A stretch of 64,000 nucleotides of DNA from the NCBI GenBank assembly GCA_049323835.1, contig JBMOOJ010000108.1, forward strand, positions 1-64,000. The letters are read 5' to 3'. The translations under genes and the position numbers were made by a program. This document shows, in pieces, positions 17,372 through 26,802 of the stretch (its first letter is position 1; each line of letters opens with the position of its first letter). Source of the DNA: SG-bin9 sp049323835 (lineage in GTDB: Bacteria > Pseudomonadota > Alphaproteobacteria > Rhizobiales > Xanthobacteraceae). Under the pieces are notes generated by a model. It searched no databases, was not told the DNA's origin, and was given only the letters and a program-made list of their open reading frames with translations.

Positions 17372-17914
17372 TCAGTGAGAGGCTTCGGTGCTGGCTTGTT
17401 TGCCGAAGATGGCAGGGTCGTTCTCGAGGCCCATGATCGTGCGAATATCGGAGGCCATACGAACGACGCCCTGCAACAGCAACAGGATGCCGGCAATTGG
17501 AATGACCAGTTTCACAGGCCAGATGGGCGGATTCCAGATGCTTGATGAGCGTTCGAACTTCTCCGCCGACTCCCAGGCCATATCGCTCGCCTGCCAAACG
17601 AGCACCAGCATGAAGGCAAAGAACAGGAAGGATGTCGCGAGATCGATCCTGGCTTTGTGACGCGGATCGAACTTCCCATAGATGATATCGACGTTGACGT
17701 GCGCCCGTTCCACCAGCAGGTAACCCCCTGCAATCACCGCGTAGACGCCGAAGATCAGCTGGGCAAACTCGGCGGTCCAGATCGCGGCGCTTCCGACGAC
17801 GTACCGCATGACGACGTCCGCCATCAGCAGGAAGAACATCGGCACGATCAACCACGAAGCGACCCGTCCAATCCAGAGGTTCAGCTGCGTGATGGCCTTG
17901 GCGAGCTTGAGCAT
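17372..17914 (-). CDS. TRAP transporter small membrane subunit (DctQ type)
   Basis: A 180-residue inner-membrane protein with four hydrophobic segments (LIVPMFFLLMADVVMRYVVG, IFGVYAVIAGGYLLVERAHV, LATSFLFFAFMLVLVW and LVIPIAGILLLLQGVV). The DctQ signature, with RAHVNVDIIYGKF in the loop after the second segment, is present. It lies between the DctP-type and DctM-type genes and ends just before the large subunit, so the pair is translated together. It stabilises the large subunit and helps binding-protein docking in the family. Confidence 0.92.
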   Translation of the reverse strand: MLKLAKAITQLNLWIGRVASWLIVPMFFLLMADVVMRYVVGSAAIWTAEFAQLIFGVYAVIAGGYLLVERAHVNVDIIYGKFDPRHKARIDLATSFLFFAFMLVLVWQASDMAWESAEKFERSSSIWNPPIWPVKLVIPIAGILLLLQGVVRMASDIRTIMGLENDPAIFGKQASTEASH

Positions 17915-18023
17915 GAGGAATATCCGTCGAAAAGATGCGCCGACCGGACGCGGCGCGCGTGCCGCGTCCTCCGTACCGACCGAGCAGCACGGCGAGCGCG
18001 GCAGTCGTCCGCGTTGCCGGCGG

Positions 18024-19061
18024 CTAGACGTAGCCGAGGTCGGACATCAGTTTGGTCAGGGCCTCGCTGCCCTTGGCCGCGATGTCACCCTTGGCGGCTT
18101 CTTTCTGCAAGATGCCCTTGGACGCATCGGCGAACTTCTTCAGGACGTCGTCGGGGAAGCGCATCACCTCGACGTTCATCTTGGTCTTGCCGGTGGCCAG
18201 GGCGATCGCTTCTTTGTGCAGATACTCCACCGATCGGCGGAAATAGCGCTCTTCGACCAGCGCCGTGAATTGCAGGCGCAGATCGGGCGGCAGCTTCTCG
18301 AGCGCGGCGATGTTGACGATGAACACATCGTTCGCAAAGCCGAGCGCCGGCTTCATGTGGATGGGGGCAACCTCCCAGAACTTCATCGAGAGCGCGCCGA
18401 TGGCCGCACCCCAATGCGCTCCGTCGACGACGCCAGTCGAAATGGCCTGGTAGATTTCAGGACCCGCAACCTGCTGCGGTGCCGAACCTGCCGCCGCGAG
18501 ATACTCCAGCATCGAGCCGGACGAGCGGATTTTCAGCGAACTGAGATCGGCGGCCGACGTGATCTTCTTCTTCAGAACGACTTCGGTGGGATAGGCCTTC
18601 TCGCCCATCAGGACGACGCCTTTCGGACGCAGCTCATCGTTGACCATTTTCTCGATGCCCAGATTCTTGGTCAGATGCATCAGCTCCCAGCTCTCCCGAA
18701 GGCTTCCCGGTACGCCGAAGTAGAGGCCCATGGCCTGCGCTTCGCCAAGAATGTAGCCAGGCGAGATGGTGCCCATCGGAACGACGCCGCGACGGACGAT
18801 GTTGTAGATTTCCTTGTCCTTGGCGATTTCGCCGGCGCCGAGGGCATCCAGCTTGAATCGGCCGCCAGTGCGTTCTTCGAGTTCCTTGGCGAGCACGCCG
18901 AGACTGTCGACGAACGAGCCTGACGCCTTGGGCCAGTGCGACTGCACCTTCCAGGTCACCTTCTCCTGAGCCTGCGCTGCGCTGATGACCGCGGGTGCGG
19001 CAACAGCGGCGAGTGAGCCTTTCAGAATGGCGCGACGATTGAGATTGCCATTGCCGATCAT
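18024..19061 (-). CDS. TRAP transporter solute-binding protein (DctP type)
   Basis: Periplasmic binding protein of a TRAP system, 345 residues. A twin-arginine-like signal peptide is visible in NRRAILKGSLAAVAAPAVIS with cleavage after AQA. The DctP core includes WKVQSHWPKASGSFVDSLGV, the conserved region LSSLKIRSSGSMLEYLAAAG, and VDGAHWGAAI, which falls where the substrate carboxylate is held. The start at 19061 is preceded by GGGAGG; an upstream ATG at 19127 lacks one. The operon order P-Q-M is standard. The sequence resembles keto-acid/mannitol-type DctP subfamilies, but the ligand is not determinable here. Confidence 0.93.
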   Translation of the reverse strand: MIGNGNLNRRAILKGSLAAVAAPAVISAAQAQEKVTWKVQSHWPKASGSFVDSLGVLAKELEERTGGRFKLDALGAGEIAKDKEIYNIVRRGVVPMGTISPGYILGEAQAMGLYFGVPGSLRESWELMHLTKNLGIEKMVNDELRPKGVVLMGEKAYPTEVVLKKKITSAADLSSLKIRSSGSMLEYLAAAGSAPQQVAGPEIYQAISTGVVDGAHWGAAIGALSMKFWEVAPIHMKPALGFANDVFIVNIAALEKLPPDLRLQFTALVEERYFRRSVEYLHKEAIALATGKTKMNVEVMRFPDDVLKKFADASKGILQKEAAKGDIAAKGSEALTKLMSDLGYV

Positions 19062-19375
19062 GACGTGATCCTCCCTGTTTGGCTTTTGCTTTTTTGTTAT
19101 GAGACCACGCTGAACTTGAGCGGTCAATTAAACAAACCGCAATCGGTGCAGCGCAATGTGCCGCATGTGCGCGATAGGCTCAGATAAGAATCGCGCGCAA
19201 TGCGGAGGGATTGCAATCAAGAGTCCTCAGCGTTCTGCGAGAAGGAATAACGAACTCCGACAGACGTCAGCGAATGTTGCGTAACGCGAAAACCACAGAC
19301 GTGCTTCTGGTCTTTGATTCCGGCATTCGCATATCGGCCTCGACGAAACGGGATGCGAATGCTGGAACCGGACCA
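19062..19375. other. 314-base interval without a gene
   Basis: This lies between the start of the TRAP binding protein (minus strand) and the end of an acyl-CoA dehydrogenase (minus strand). The TRAP promoter should be near 19080-19200, but I see no convincing boxes. At 19323-19332 and 19353-19362 there is a perfect 10-base inverted repeat, GCATTCGCAT/ATGCGAATGC, just downstream of the dehydrogenase stop; it has no T-run and may be a weak terminator. Confidence 0.5.
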
Positions 19376-20545
19376 CTAGATCGTGCGCGAGATCAGAACC
19401 TTCATGATCTCGTTGGTACCGCCATAGATGCGCGAGACGCGGGCGTCCTTGTACATGCGGGCGATTTCGTACTCGTCCATGTAGCCGTAGCCGCCGTGGA
19501 GCTGGAGGCAGGCGTCGACGATTTCGCCCTGGAGGTCGGTGAGCCAGTACTTGGCCATCGAGGCCGTGGCAGCGTCGAGCTTGCCCTCAAGATGCTGCGC
19601 GACGCAGTGATCGGTGAACACGCGCGCCACCGTCGCCTTGGTCTTGCATTCGGCGAGCTTGAACTGGACGGTCTGGTTGTCGAACACGGCGCGGCCGAAT
19701 GCCTTGCGATCCTTGACGTAGGCGATCGTCACTTCGAGCGCGCGCTCGATCATCGCCATCGCCTGCACGCCGATGATGAGGCGCTCCTGCGGCAGCTTTT
19801 CCATCAACTGATAGAAGCCGCGGCCTTCATCCTCGCCAAGGAGGTTGGAGGTCGGCACGCGCACATCATTGAAAAACAGTTCGGAGGTATCGGCGGCTTC
19901 GAGCCCGACCTTGTCGAGGTTGCGCCCGCGCTGGAAGCCTTCGACCTCGTCGGTCTCGACAACGATCAGTGACGTCCCCTTCGCGCCGAGCTTCGGATCG
20001 GTCTTGGTGACGACGACGATGAAGTTCGCGGTCTGGCCGTTGGTGATGAAGGTCTTCGAACCGTTGATCGTGTACTGGTTGCCCTGACGGGTGGCGGTGG
20101 TCTTCACGCCTTGCAGATCGGAGCCGGCGCCCGGTTCGGTCATGGCGATGGCCGCCACGTACTCGCCGCTCGTCAGCTTCGGCAGCCACTTCTTCTTCTG
20201 CTCTTCGGAGCCGTACGCCTCGATATAGGGCATGACGATGCCGTTGTGCAGCGACACGCCCCAGGCATCGAGCCCGCGCTTGGTGGTTTCCTCGATCAGC
20301 ACGACCTCGTGACGGAAGTCGCCGCCCACGCCGCCGTATTTGTCCGATGTAGAGAGGCCCAGCAGCCCGGCTTCGCCCGCCTTGATCCAGACCGAACGAT
20401 CGACCACGCCGTCCTTGCGCCACTGGTCCAGTTTCTTTTGTGAAGCATGCTCGTCGCAGAACTTCTTCACCGAGTCGGCGAACATGCTGAATTCTTCGTC
20501 GGCCATGTGAGCCGGGATGGGGACGTTCAGGGCCGGGCTTTGCAT
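19376..20545 (-). CDS. Acyl-CoA dehydrogenase (long-chain/isovaleryl type)
   Basis: An FAD enzyme of 389 residues that oxidises acyl-CoA to trans-2-enoyl-CoA. FAD/substrate motifs are seen: AMTEPGAGSDLQG, KTFITNGQTANFIVVVTKTD, and the C-terminal RIYGGTNEIMK. Gly replaces the Glu that acts as base in medium-chain enzymes (YEGT). In the long-chain and isovaleryl subgroup the base lies elsewhere, and the aligned Glu is present here in ALEVTIAY. The start at 20545 (MQSPALNVP) has GGAGA upstream. It is divergent from a DUF169 gene. The electron acceptor would be ETF, not encoded here. Confidence 0.92.
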   Translation of the reverse strand: MQSPALNVPIPAHMADEEFSMFADSVKKFCDEHASQKKLDQWRKDGVVDRSVWIKAGEAGLLGLSTSDKYGGVGGDFRHEVVLIEETTKRGLDAWGVSLHNGIVMPYIEAYGSEEQKKKWLPKLTSGEYVAAIAMTEPGAGSDLQGVKTTATRQGNQYTINGSKTFITNGQTANFIVVVTKTDPKLGAKGTSLIVVETDEVEGFQRGRNLDKVGLEAADTSELFFNDVRVPTSNLLGEDEGRGFYQLMEKLPQERLIIGVQAMAMIERALEVTIAYVKDRKAFGRAVFDNQTVQFKLAECKTKATVARVFTDHCVAQHLEGKLDAATASMAKYWLTDLQGEIVDACLQLHGGYGYMDEYEIARMYKDARVSRIYGGTNEIMKVLISRTI

Positions 20546-20729
20546 CGGCGTTTCTCCGCGGATTTCTGTCGTGGTTTCTGGGCTAACCCTTGTCATAGTT
20601 ACGGAGACTGCGCCAGCGCATACCGGTTCGGTTGAAAATCCACCTTCTGGACATCGCCTCCGGTACGCTAGAGTACCGCAATCCACGCGGCCAAAGTCCG
20701 CGACAAACAACAACGGGATGGAATACGTC

Positions 20730-21518
20730 ATGCAAACGGCCGAGATGCAGCAGGATCAGATCGACACGCCGAAGATGATCGCCGAGCTGAACGAACTGTT
20801 GCGGCTCAAGACGACAGTCATCGGCATGAAGCTGTTTTCGACCGTCGCGGAGATGGAAGCGATCCCGAAAATCCGCCGGCCCAATGCCGTCCACACCACC
20901 GATCAGATCGTCAGCATGGCGTCACGGCTCGGCTGGACGGTCGGCATCACCGCTGACGATCTCGTGGGCGCGCAGTGCCGCGCCGTCATCGGCCTTGCGC
21001 CGCAGGACGAACAATGGTTGTCGGGCAAGAACTACGTCGGCGTCTGGCACGCGAGCGCCGAAGATGCACGGGCGCGGCAGGAAGCACTCGACGTGGTGCC
21101 GCACGGGCAATATCAGGCGCTGGCGGTGAGCCCGCTCACCAGCGGGCGGTTGAATCCGCCGGACATCTGTCTCGTCTACGCGACGCCCGGCCAGATGATC
21201 ATCCTGATCAACGGGCTGCAGTGGAGCGGCTACAAGAAATTCGAATGGGGCGTGGTCGGGGAAACCGCCTGTGCAGATTCGTGGGGCCGGGCGCTGAAGA
21301 CCGGCGAGCCGAGCCTGTCGCTGCCGTGCTACGCCGAGCGGCGCTACGGCGGCGTGCCGGACGAGGAAATGCTGATGGCGCTCAAGCCCGCCGATCTCGC
21401 CAAGGGCATCGCCGGCATGAAGGCGCTGTCGAAGAACGGGTTGCGTTATCCGATCCCCCCGTACGGCATCCAGAGCGACGTGCGTGCTGGCATGGGCGTG
21501 TCCTACGCGAAGAAGTAA
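20730..21518 (+). CDS. DUF169 family protein
   Basis: A 262-residue protein of the DUF169 family, whose function is not established. Features include LLRLKTTVIGMKLFSTV at the N-terminus, and the central part ALAVSPLTSGRLNPPDICLV followed by QMIILINGLQWSGYKKFEW and ETACADSWGRALKTGEPSLS. Conserved cysteines (in VGAQCRA, ETACADS and LSLPCYAERR) could bind a cofactor, but this is speculation. The start at 20730 is preceded by GGGATGGA; an ATG 12 bases upstream is possible. It is followed 15 bases later by an epoxide hydrolase-like gene on the same strand, probably one operon. Confidence 0.82.
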   Translation: MQTAEMQQDQIDTPKMIAELNELLRLKTTVIGMKLFSTVAEMEAIPKIRRPNAVHTTDQIVSMASRLGWTVGITADDLVGAQCRAVIGLAPQDEQWLSGKNYVGVWHASAEDARARQEALDVVPHGQYQALAVSPLTSGRLNPPDICLVYATPGQMIILINGLQWSGYKKFEWGVVGETACADSWGRALKTGEPSLSLPCYAERRYGGVPDEEMLMALKPADLAKGIAGMKALSKNGLRYPIPPYGIQSDVRAGMGVSYAKK

Positions 21519-21533
21519 GGCAGCGAGTTCGAT

Positions 21534-22709
21534 ATGAGCGTGCCCCAGCCTATCGATCCGACGCTGCTGCCTGCGGGAGTTCGCTCCCGCATTATCGAGG
21601 GCATCAACGGCCTGTCGATGCATATCCTCGAAGCGGGCCTCGAGCAGCAGGGGCGGCCGTGCCTGCTGTTGCTGCACGGCTTTCCCGAACTCGCCTACAG
21701 CTGGCGCAAGGTGATGCCCGCACTCGCCGCGGCCGGTTATCACGTCGTCGCGCCGGATCAGCGTGGCTACGGCCGGACCACCGGCGCGGATACCAGCTAC
21801 GACGGCGATCTGCGGCAGTTCCGCCTGCTCAATCTCGTGCGCGACGCGCTGGGGCTTGTCGCCGCGCTTGGCTATCGCAGCGTCGACCTCGTCGGGCACG
21901 ATTTTGGCTCGCCGGTCTCGGCGTGGTGTGCGCTGGTGCGGCCGGATGTGTTTCGCTCGGTGACGCTGATGAGCGCGCCGTTTGCAGGCGCGCCGCAATT
22001 GCCGCTCGGCAAGGCGGGCGACACGGCGCAGGCGGAAGCGATCGCGAAGGATCGCAAGGTGCATGAGGAACTGGCGGCGCTGCCGCGGCCACGCAAGCAT
22101 TACCAGTGGTACTACTCGACGCGGCAAGCGGACGCCGACATGTGGAAGGCCCCGCAGGGCGTGCACGACTTCCTGCGCGCCTACTATCACGTCAAGAGCG
22201 CCGACTGGGCCGACAACAAGCCGCATCGGTTGGCATCCTGGTCCGCGGACGAATTGGCCAAGCTGCCGACGTACTACGTCATGGACCTGCATAAGAACAT
22301 GGCGGAGACCGCGGCCGAAGCGATGCCGTCGCGCGAGCAGATCGCTGCGTGTACATGGCTGCCGGACGCGGAACTTGCGTTCTACGCCGGCGAATATGGC
22401 CGCACCGGATTTCAGGGCGGGCTGCAATGGTATCGCTGCGGCACCGATCCGTCGTTTGCCTCGGAACTCCAGACGTTCTCGGGCCGCACCATCGATGTGC
22501 CGTCATGCTTCATCGCGGGTGCGAGCGATTGGGGCATCCAGCAGCGGCCCGGTGCGCTGGAGGCGATGGCGGCGACCGCGTGCACCGACTATCGAGGCAC
22601 CCACCTGATCGATGGCGCGGGGCACTGGGTGCAGCAGGAGCAGCCTGAGAAAGTGGTGGAGGCGCTGCTGCGGTTCTTGCGTTCGACCAGGACGCCTCAG
22701 GCCGCCTGA
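21534..22709 (+). CDS. Alpha/beta-hydrolase, epoxide hydrolase-like
   Basis: A 391-residue alpha/beta-hydrolase. The oxyanion/HGXP motif is LLLHGFPELAYSWRKVMPAL. The nucleophile elbow is VGHDFGS with Asp instead of Ser, as in epoxide hydrolases and haloalkane dehalogenases. The catalytic His is in DGAGHWVQQEQPEKV. The long cap region contains tyrosines (KHYQWYYSTRQ) that may serve as the epoxide-polarising pair. The substrate is unknown. It shares an operon with DUF169. The last 13 bases overlap the end of the EPS ligase gene on the other strand. Confidence 0.85.
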   Translation: MSVPQPIDPTLLPAGVRSRIIEGINGLSMHILEAGLEQQGRPCLLLLHGFPELAYSWRKVMPALAAAGYHVVAPDQRGYGRTTGADTSYDGDLRQFRLLNLVRDALGLVAALGYRSVDLVGHDFGSPVSAWCALVRPDVFRSVTLMSAPFAGAPQLPLGKAGDTAQAEAIAKDRKVHEELAALPRPRKHYQWYYSTRQADADMWKAPQGVHDFLRAYYHVKSADWADNKPHRLASWSADELAKLPTYYVMDLHKNMAETAAEAMPSREQIAACTWLPDAELAFYAGEYGRTGFQGGLQWYRCGTDPSFASELQTFSGRTIDVPSCFIAGASDWGIQQRPGALEAMAATACTDYRGTHLIDGAGHWVQQEQPEKVVEALLRFLRSTRTPQAA

Positions 22710-23965
22710 GGCACGGCCACGGCGGGATTGGCCTGCTGCCGCATGTAGATGTTCGTCGCGGCGAACATGCCCCACAAGAGGCCGAGCATCAGCCAGAAGT
22801 GACGCCAGTGGTCGGTGTCGATGATGAAGCCTTCGCCGACGGTGCCAAGGAACACCGCAAAGATTGCGAGATATGCGCGTTGCCAGGGCACGGGCTTGAA
22901 GACGTATTTGAAGCCCATGATCACGGTGGAAAAGATCAGCGCCGGGTAAGTGACGCCGGAAATCCATCCGCCCGACATGAAGGCATTCAGGAAGGAGTTG
23001 TGGGTATCTTCGGGAAAGTACTTCGTGAACTGAAGCGGGCCGATTCCCCATGGCATGTCGAGCGCCATCTCGGCGCCGAGGATGTGCCGGCCGAAGCGGC
23101 CGAAGCGGCCGCCGTCATAGCCCTGGCTGAAACTGGCGCGCTCCTTGAACAGGTTTGCGACGGAATCGAGCGACAACAGCAGCGCGACCGCCAATGCGAG
23201 CACCGCGATGGCCGCGACCGCGGTCAGAACGATACGGCCGCGCTCGCTTTGCTTGTGCGATGTCAGGAACATCAGCACGATCATAAACGCGCCGGTCGCC
23301 GCCAGCTGTCCCCAGGCGGCGCGGGAGAACGACAGCAACAGTGCAACCGCGATAATGCCGAAAACAATGCAACTGCGGAGCGCCTTGCCGATGCGGTCGG
23401 TGAGGATGGATTGCAGGACGAACAGGGCCGGGAGCACGAGGAACGCGCCGAGCACGTTCGGGTCCTTGAAGGTTCCGCGCGCGCGGCCGTAGAGCGTCAA
23501 CAGGTCGTAGCCGCCAGGCACGAGGCGAAAGTATCCGGCGATGCCGGCGAGCGCCGCGATGACGGCGCCGAAGATCAGCCCGCGCCGCAGCAGGTCGATG
23601 CGGTTCGCCGTGTCTTCCGAGATCACCATGGCGAAGAACACCACGGTGACGGCCAGATACCATGACGTCAGGATCCAGTTCAGGATCTCCTTCTTGTCGA
23701 GAATGTAGGCGGAGCAGATCGTGTAGCCGATGTTGATTAAGAACAGCAGCAGGATCAGCGGCACGAATGCGAGCCGCATCCGCAAACCCGTCGCGAAGAA
23801 CACGATCATCGCGCCGAGCGTCGCCAGTTCGTAGGGACTGGGCTCGATGAAGACGACCGCGCCGCCGGCGCCGATTGACCACAGCAGCGCGCGTTGCAGC
23901 GCGGCGATGCCGGGCGCTGCGCCGTAGGCCGGTGCCGATGGATACGTCGCCGACGTGATACTCAT
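22697..23965 (-). CDS. O-antigen ligase / polysaccharide polymerase family membrane protein
   Basis: A 422-residue membrane protein with about 11-12 predicted membrane segments and a large periplasmic loop after GRARGTFKDPNVLGAFLV, the characteristic Wzy_C/WaaL-type segment. Arg residues bordering this loop (SFSRAAWGQL, RFGRFGRHILG) match residues used by ligases and polymerases to hold the undecaprenyl-linked sugar. In an exopolysaccharide locus it more likely polymerises repeat units than ligates O-antigen. It is the last gene of the minus-strand part of the EPS cluster, 24 bases after the initiating glycosyltransferase. Confidence 0.82.
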   Translation of the reverse strand: MSITSATYPSAPAYGAAPGIAALQRALLWSIGAGGAVVFIEPSPYELATLGAMIVFFATGLRMRLAFVPLILLLFLINIGYTICSAYILDKKEILNWILTSWYLAVTVVFFAMVISEDTANRIDLLRRGLIFGAVIAALAGIAGYFRLVPGGYDLLTLYGRARGTFKDPNVLGAFLVLPALFVLQSILTDRIGKALRSCIVFGIIAVALLLSFSRAAWGQLAATGAFMIVLMFLTSHKQSERGRIVLTAVAAIAVLALAVALLLSLDSVANLFKERASFSQGYDGGRFGRFGRHILGAEMALDMPWGIGPLQFTKYFPEDTHNSFLNAFMSGGWISGVTYPALIFSTVIMGFKYVFKPVPWQRAYLAIFAVFLGTVGEGFIIDTDHWRHFWLMLGLLWGMFAATNIYMRQQANPAVAVPQAA

Positions 23966-23989
23966 GCCATACTCAACGCGCGCAATGAA

Positions 23990-25540
23990 TCAGTAGGCGT
24001 TTTCGGTCTTCAAGAGTGCGATCGGTGTCTTCAATACGATGTAGAAATCGAACAGCACCGACCAGTTTTCGATATAGTAGAGGTCGAACTCGACGCGGCG
24101 CTGGATTTTCTCCTCGGTGTCGATCTCGCCGCGCCAGCCATTGATCTGCGCCCAGCCGGTGATGCCCGGCTTGACGCGATGGCGGGCGAAGTAGCCGTCA
24201 ACGGCTTCGTCGAACAACCGGCTTTGCAGCTTGCCCTCAACCGCATGCGGCCGCGGACCGACCAGCGACAGATTGCCCTTGAACACGACGTTGAAGAGTT
24301 GCGGAAGCTCGTCGAGGCTGGTCTTGCGGATGAAGCGGCCGACGCGCGTGACGCGGGGATCGTTCTTGGTCACGACCTTGGCGGCGGTCGGGTCGGCCTG
24401 ATGATGATAGAGTGAGCGGAACTTGAACACGTCGATGCGCTCGTTGTTGAAGCCGAAGCGCTTCTGGCGGAACAGCACCGGACCGGGGCTGTCGAGTTTC
24501 ACCGCGAGCGCGACCAGCGCCATCACGGGTGCAAGCGCGATCAGAATCATCGCGCCGACGATGCGATCGAACAGCCACTTCGTCACCAGATCCCAGTCGG
24601 TGATCGGCTGCTCGAACACGTCGAGCGTCGGCACCTCGCCGAGATAGGAATAGGAGCGGGGACGGAAGCGCAGCTTGTTGGTGTGCGCGGAGAGGCGGAT
24701 GTCGACCGGCAGTACCCACAGCTTCTTGAGCATTTCGAGGATGCGGGTTTCGGCCGAGATCGGCAGCGCGAACAACACCAGATCGATGCGGGTGCGGCGC
24801 GCGAACTCGATCACGTCGTCGACCTTGCCGAGTTTCGGGCTGCCGGCGACGGTGTCGAGCGCGCGATCGTCGTTGCGATCGTCGAAAACGCCGAGAACGC
24901 GGATGTCGGTGTCGTCCTGTTCGTGCAGCGCCTTGATCAGATGCTCGCCGTTCTGGTCGGCGCCGACGATCACCGTGCGGCGGTCGAGGCGGCCCTGACG
25001 CGCCCAGCCGCGGATCATCGAGCGTAGCAGGATGCGCTGGCCGACCAGCGCCACAAGGCCGGTTGCATAGAAGGCCGACAGCCAGACGCGCGACACGTTG
25101 CCGCCGAGCTTGGCGAAGAACGACGCACCGATGAACAACAGGAAGACGAAGGTCCACGACGAGATCATCCGCGTCATCTGCTTGAGCGTGCCGCGGAAGA
25201 CCTGAACGGAATAGATGTCGGCGGCCTGGAAGCTGATCACTGCGCTCGCGGCGACTGCGAGAATGGCCAGAATGTACGACCAGCTGAAGCCGTCGATGCG
25301 CGTGACGTAGCCGAAGTAGAGCGCGACGCCGATGGAACTCAACATGACGAAGTCGGCGAGCCGGACACCGCCGGCAATGACGATGGGAGAGTAGGCCTTG
25401 CTGACTTTCTGGCTGGCGACGGCCAGCGCGGCCGGTGTCAGCCGCCGCCGCCGCTCGATGCGTGGCGTTCCATCTGCAACGGCGGCTGTCGTCGCGGCTG
25501 CAGCCGCGCTGATCATGGTGCGTCCGTCGATCTGTTCCAC
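23990..25540 (-). CDS. Undecaprenyl-phosphate sugar phosphotransferase (initiating, ExoY/WcaJ type)
   Basis: This enzyme starts exopolysaccharide synthesis by moving a hexose-1-phosphate onto undecaprenyl phosphate at the inner membrane. The 516-residue protein has four to five N-terminal membrane segments, a Rossmann-like CoA-binding-type domain (VIVGADQNGEHLIKALHEQD), another membrane anchor (DRIVGAMILIALAPVMALVA) and the catalytic bacterial sugar transferase domain. That domain has KLDSPGPVLFRQKRFGFN, KTSLDELPQLFNVVFKGNLS and LVGPRPHAVEG. The catalytic Asp-Glu pair is in LDELPQ. The start is a GTG at 25540; an ATG at 25516 is an alternative. It is upstream of the ligase/polymerase gene in the same operon. 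Confidence 0.93.
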   Translation of the reverse strand: MEQIDGRTMISAAAAATTAAVADGTPRIERRRRLTPAALAVASQKVSKAYSPIVIAGGVRLADFVMLSSIGVALYFGYVTRIDGFSWSYILAILAVAASAVISFQAADIYSVQVFRGTLKQMTRMISSWTFVFLLFIGASFFAKLGGNVSRVWLSAFYATGLVALVGQRILLRSMIRGWARQGRLDRRTVIVGADQNGEHLIKALHEQDDTDIRVLGVFDDRNDDRALDTVAGSPKLGKVDDVIEFARRTRIDLVLFALPISAETRILEMLKKLWVLPVDIRLSAHTNKLRFRPRSYSYLGEVPTLDVFEQPITDWDLVTKWLFDRIVGAMILIALAPVMALVALAVKLDSPGPVLFRQKRFGFNNERIDVFKFRSLYHHQADPTAAKVVTKNDPRVTRVGRFIRKTSLDELPQLFNVVFKGNLSLVGPRPHAVEGKLQSRLFDEAVDGYFARHRVKPGITGWAQINGWRGEIDTEEKIQRRVEFDLYYIENWSVLFDFYIVLKTPIALLKTENAY

Positions 25541-25663
25541 GCGCGTATTCCGTTCTGTGCCGCACGCAGGCCGGAAACGATCGACGACTAACGCGCGAGC
25601 TTATTGCCCCGCGTCCGGTCTAGCGGACAAATCGGAACAATCAGTTACGCCGGTAAGGTTTGG

Positions 25664-26800
25664 TTAATGGTTGGCAAATGCGTCACGGTACCCATTCACC
25701 ACACCCTCGACCATCGCCTTGCGGGAGAAGTGCAGGAACACGCGCTCACGCAGGGATCTGGCGCGCTCGCGGGCCGCATCGAGATTGTCGAGGGCGGCTT
25801 CGATGGCGTCCGCCATGGCGCCGACATCGTTGGGTGCGAACAAACTCTCGTGATGCGGGCCGAAAATCTCGGGGATGCCGCCAACCCGCGCCGCCAGCAT
25901 CGGGACCCCGGCTGCCGCCGCCTCGATGACCACGTAGGGCATGGAGTCGCCGCGCGAGGGGACGACCAGCACCTTGCCCTGGGCGAAGCCATGCCGCGCC
26001 TTGACATGGCCGATGAAGCGAACCGCATCGCCGAGATTGAGGCGCGCGACCTGGGCTTTCAGCACGGCCGTTTCCTCGCCGTCGCCGCCAAGCGTGAGCG
26101 TGACGGGACGGCCGTCCGCGCGCAGACGCGCAACCGCGTCGATCAGCAAATCCGCGCCCTTGATGTGGCGGAACTCGCCGACATAGGCGATGTCCGTGCC
26201 ATCGGCGGCCGGGGTGATAGGGTCGAACTCCTGCGCTGTGACGCCGTTGAATACGCAGCGAACAAGGCATGACGGTTTACCGACGATGCGCTCATAGGTG
26301 TTGCGAGCGAACTCGCTCTCGAACAGGAACAGGTCGGTGCGATTCATCACCGCGCGTTCGAGGCGGCTGTAAATCGCTCCCTTCAGAGTATTCGGCGGGT
26401 AATGCAGCGAGCCGCCGTGCGGTGTGTAGACGCGGATCGTCTTTGCGGATTTCGGCTTCAGGCGAATGAAGGTGCCGGCCTTGGCGCCGTGACCATGAAG
26501 AACGTCGACGCCCAGCCGGCGCACGAGACCCATCACCTTCAATCCGATCATCAGGTCGGTCGGGTGCGGTTCGCGGTGGATCGGCAGGCGGTGGATGCCG
26601 AGCGCCATGCGCGGCAGCATCTCTGCGAACGCCGCCTCGGCGCGTTCGCCGCCGGTCATGCTGTCGGCGAGAATGCCGACTTCATGGCCTTTTTCGGCCT
26701 GTCCGTTGGCGACATCGATGATGTGGCGGAAGATGCCGCCGACCGGAGCGCGCGTTGCGTGCAGGATACGCAACGGACGATCGGGCATTTTCCCAGCCAT
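25664..26800 (-). CDS. Glycosyltransferase family 4 protein
   Basis: A 378-residue GT-B glycosyltransferase, cytoplasmic or membrane-associated, that adds a sugar to the lipid-linked EPS repeat. The N-terminal domain has the glycine loop ATRAPVGGIFRHIID and HGHGAKAGTFIRLK. The C-terminal domain has DIAYVGEFRHIKGADLLIDA, a nucleotide-sugar segment, and the E-x7-E region VVIEAAAAGVPMLAARVGGI, where Glu contacts the nucleotide-sugar ribose. It begins 3 bases before the end of the export lipoprotein gene region, so the two genes are closely coupled. Donor and acceptor sugars are not determinable. Confidence 0.92.
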   Translation of the reverse strand: MAGKMPDRPLRILHATRAPVGGIFRHIIDVANGQAEKGHEVGILADSMTGGERAEAAFAEMLPRMALGIHRLPIHREPHPTDLMIGLKVMGLVRRLGVDVLHGHGAKAGTFIRLKPKSAKTIRVYTPHGGSLHYPPNTLKGAIYSRLERAVMNRTDLFLFESEFARNTYERIVGKPSCLVRCVFNGVTAQEFDPITPAADGTDIAYVGEFRHIKGADLLIDAVARLRADGRPVTLTLGGDGEETAVLKAQVARLNLGDAVRFIGHVKARHGFAQGKVLVVPSRGDSMPYVVIEAAAAGVPMLAARVGGIPEIFGPHHESLFAPNDVGAMADAIEAALDNLDAARERARSLRERVFLHFSRKAMVEGVVNGYRDAFANH

Positions 26801-26802
26801 AG

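Noticed and set aside
16038..17990. Single 650-codon frame covering both TRAP membrane subunits
   Set aside because: Only the part from 17360 downstream resembles DctM; the upstream portion is the out-of-frame shadow of the DctQ gene.
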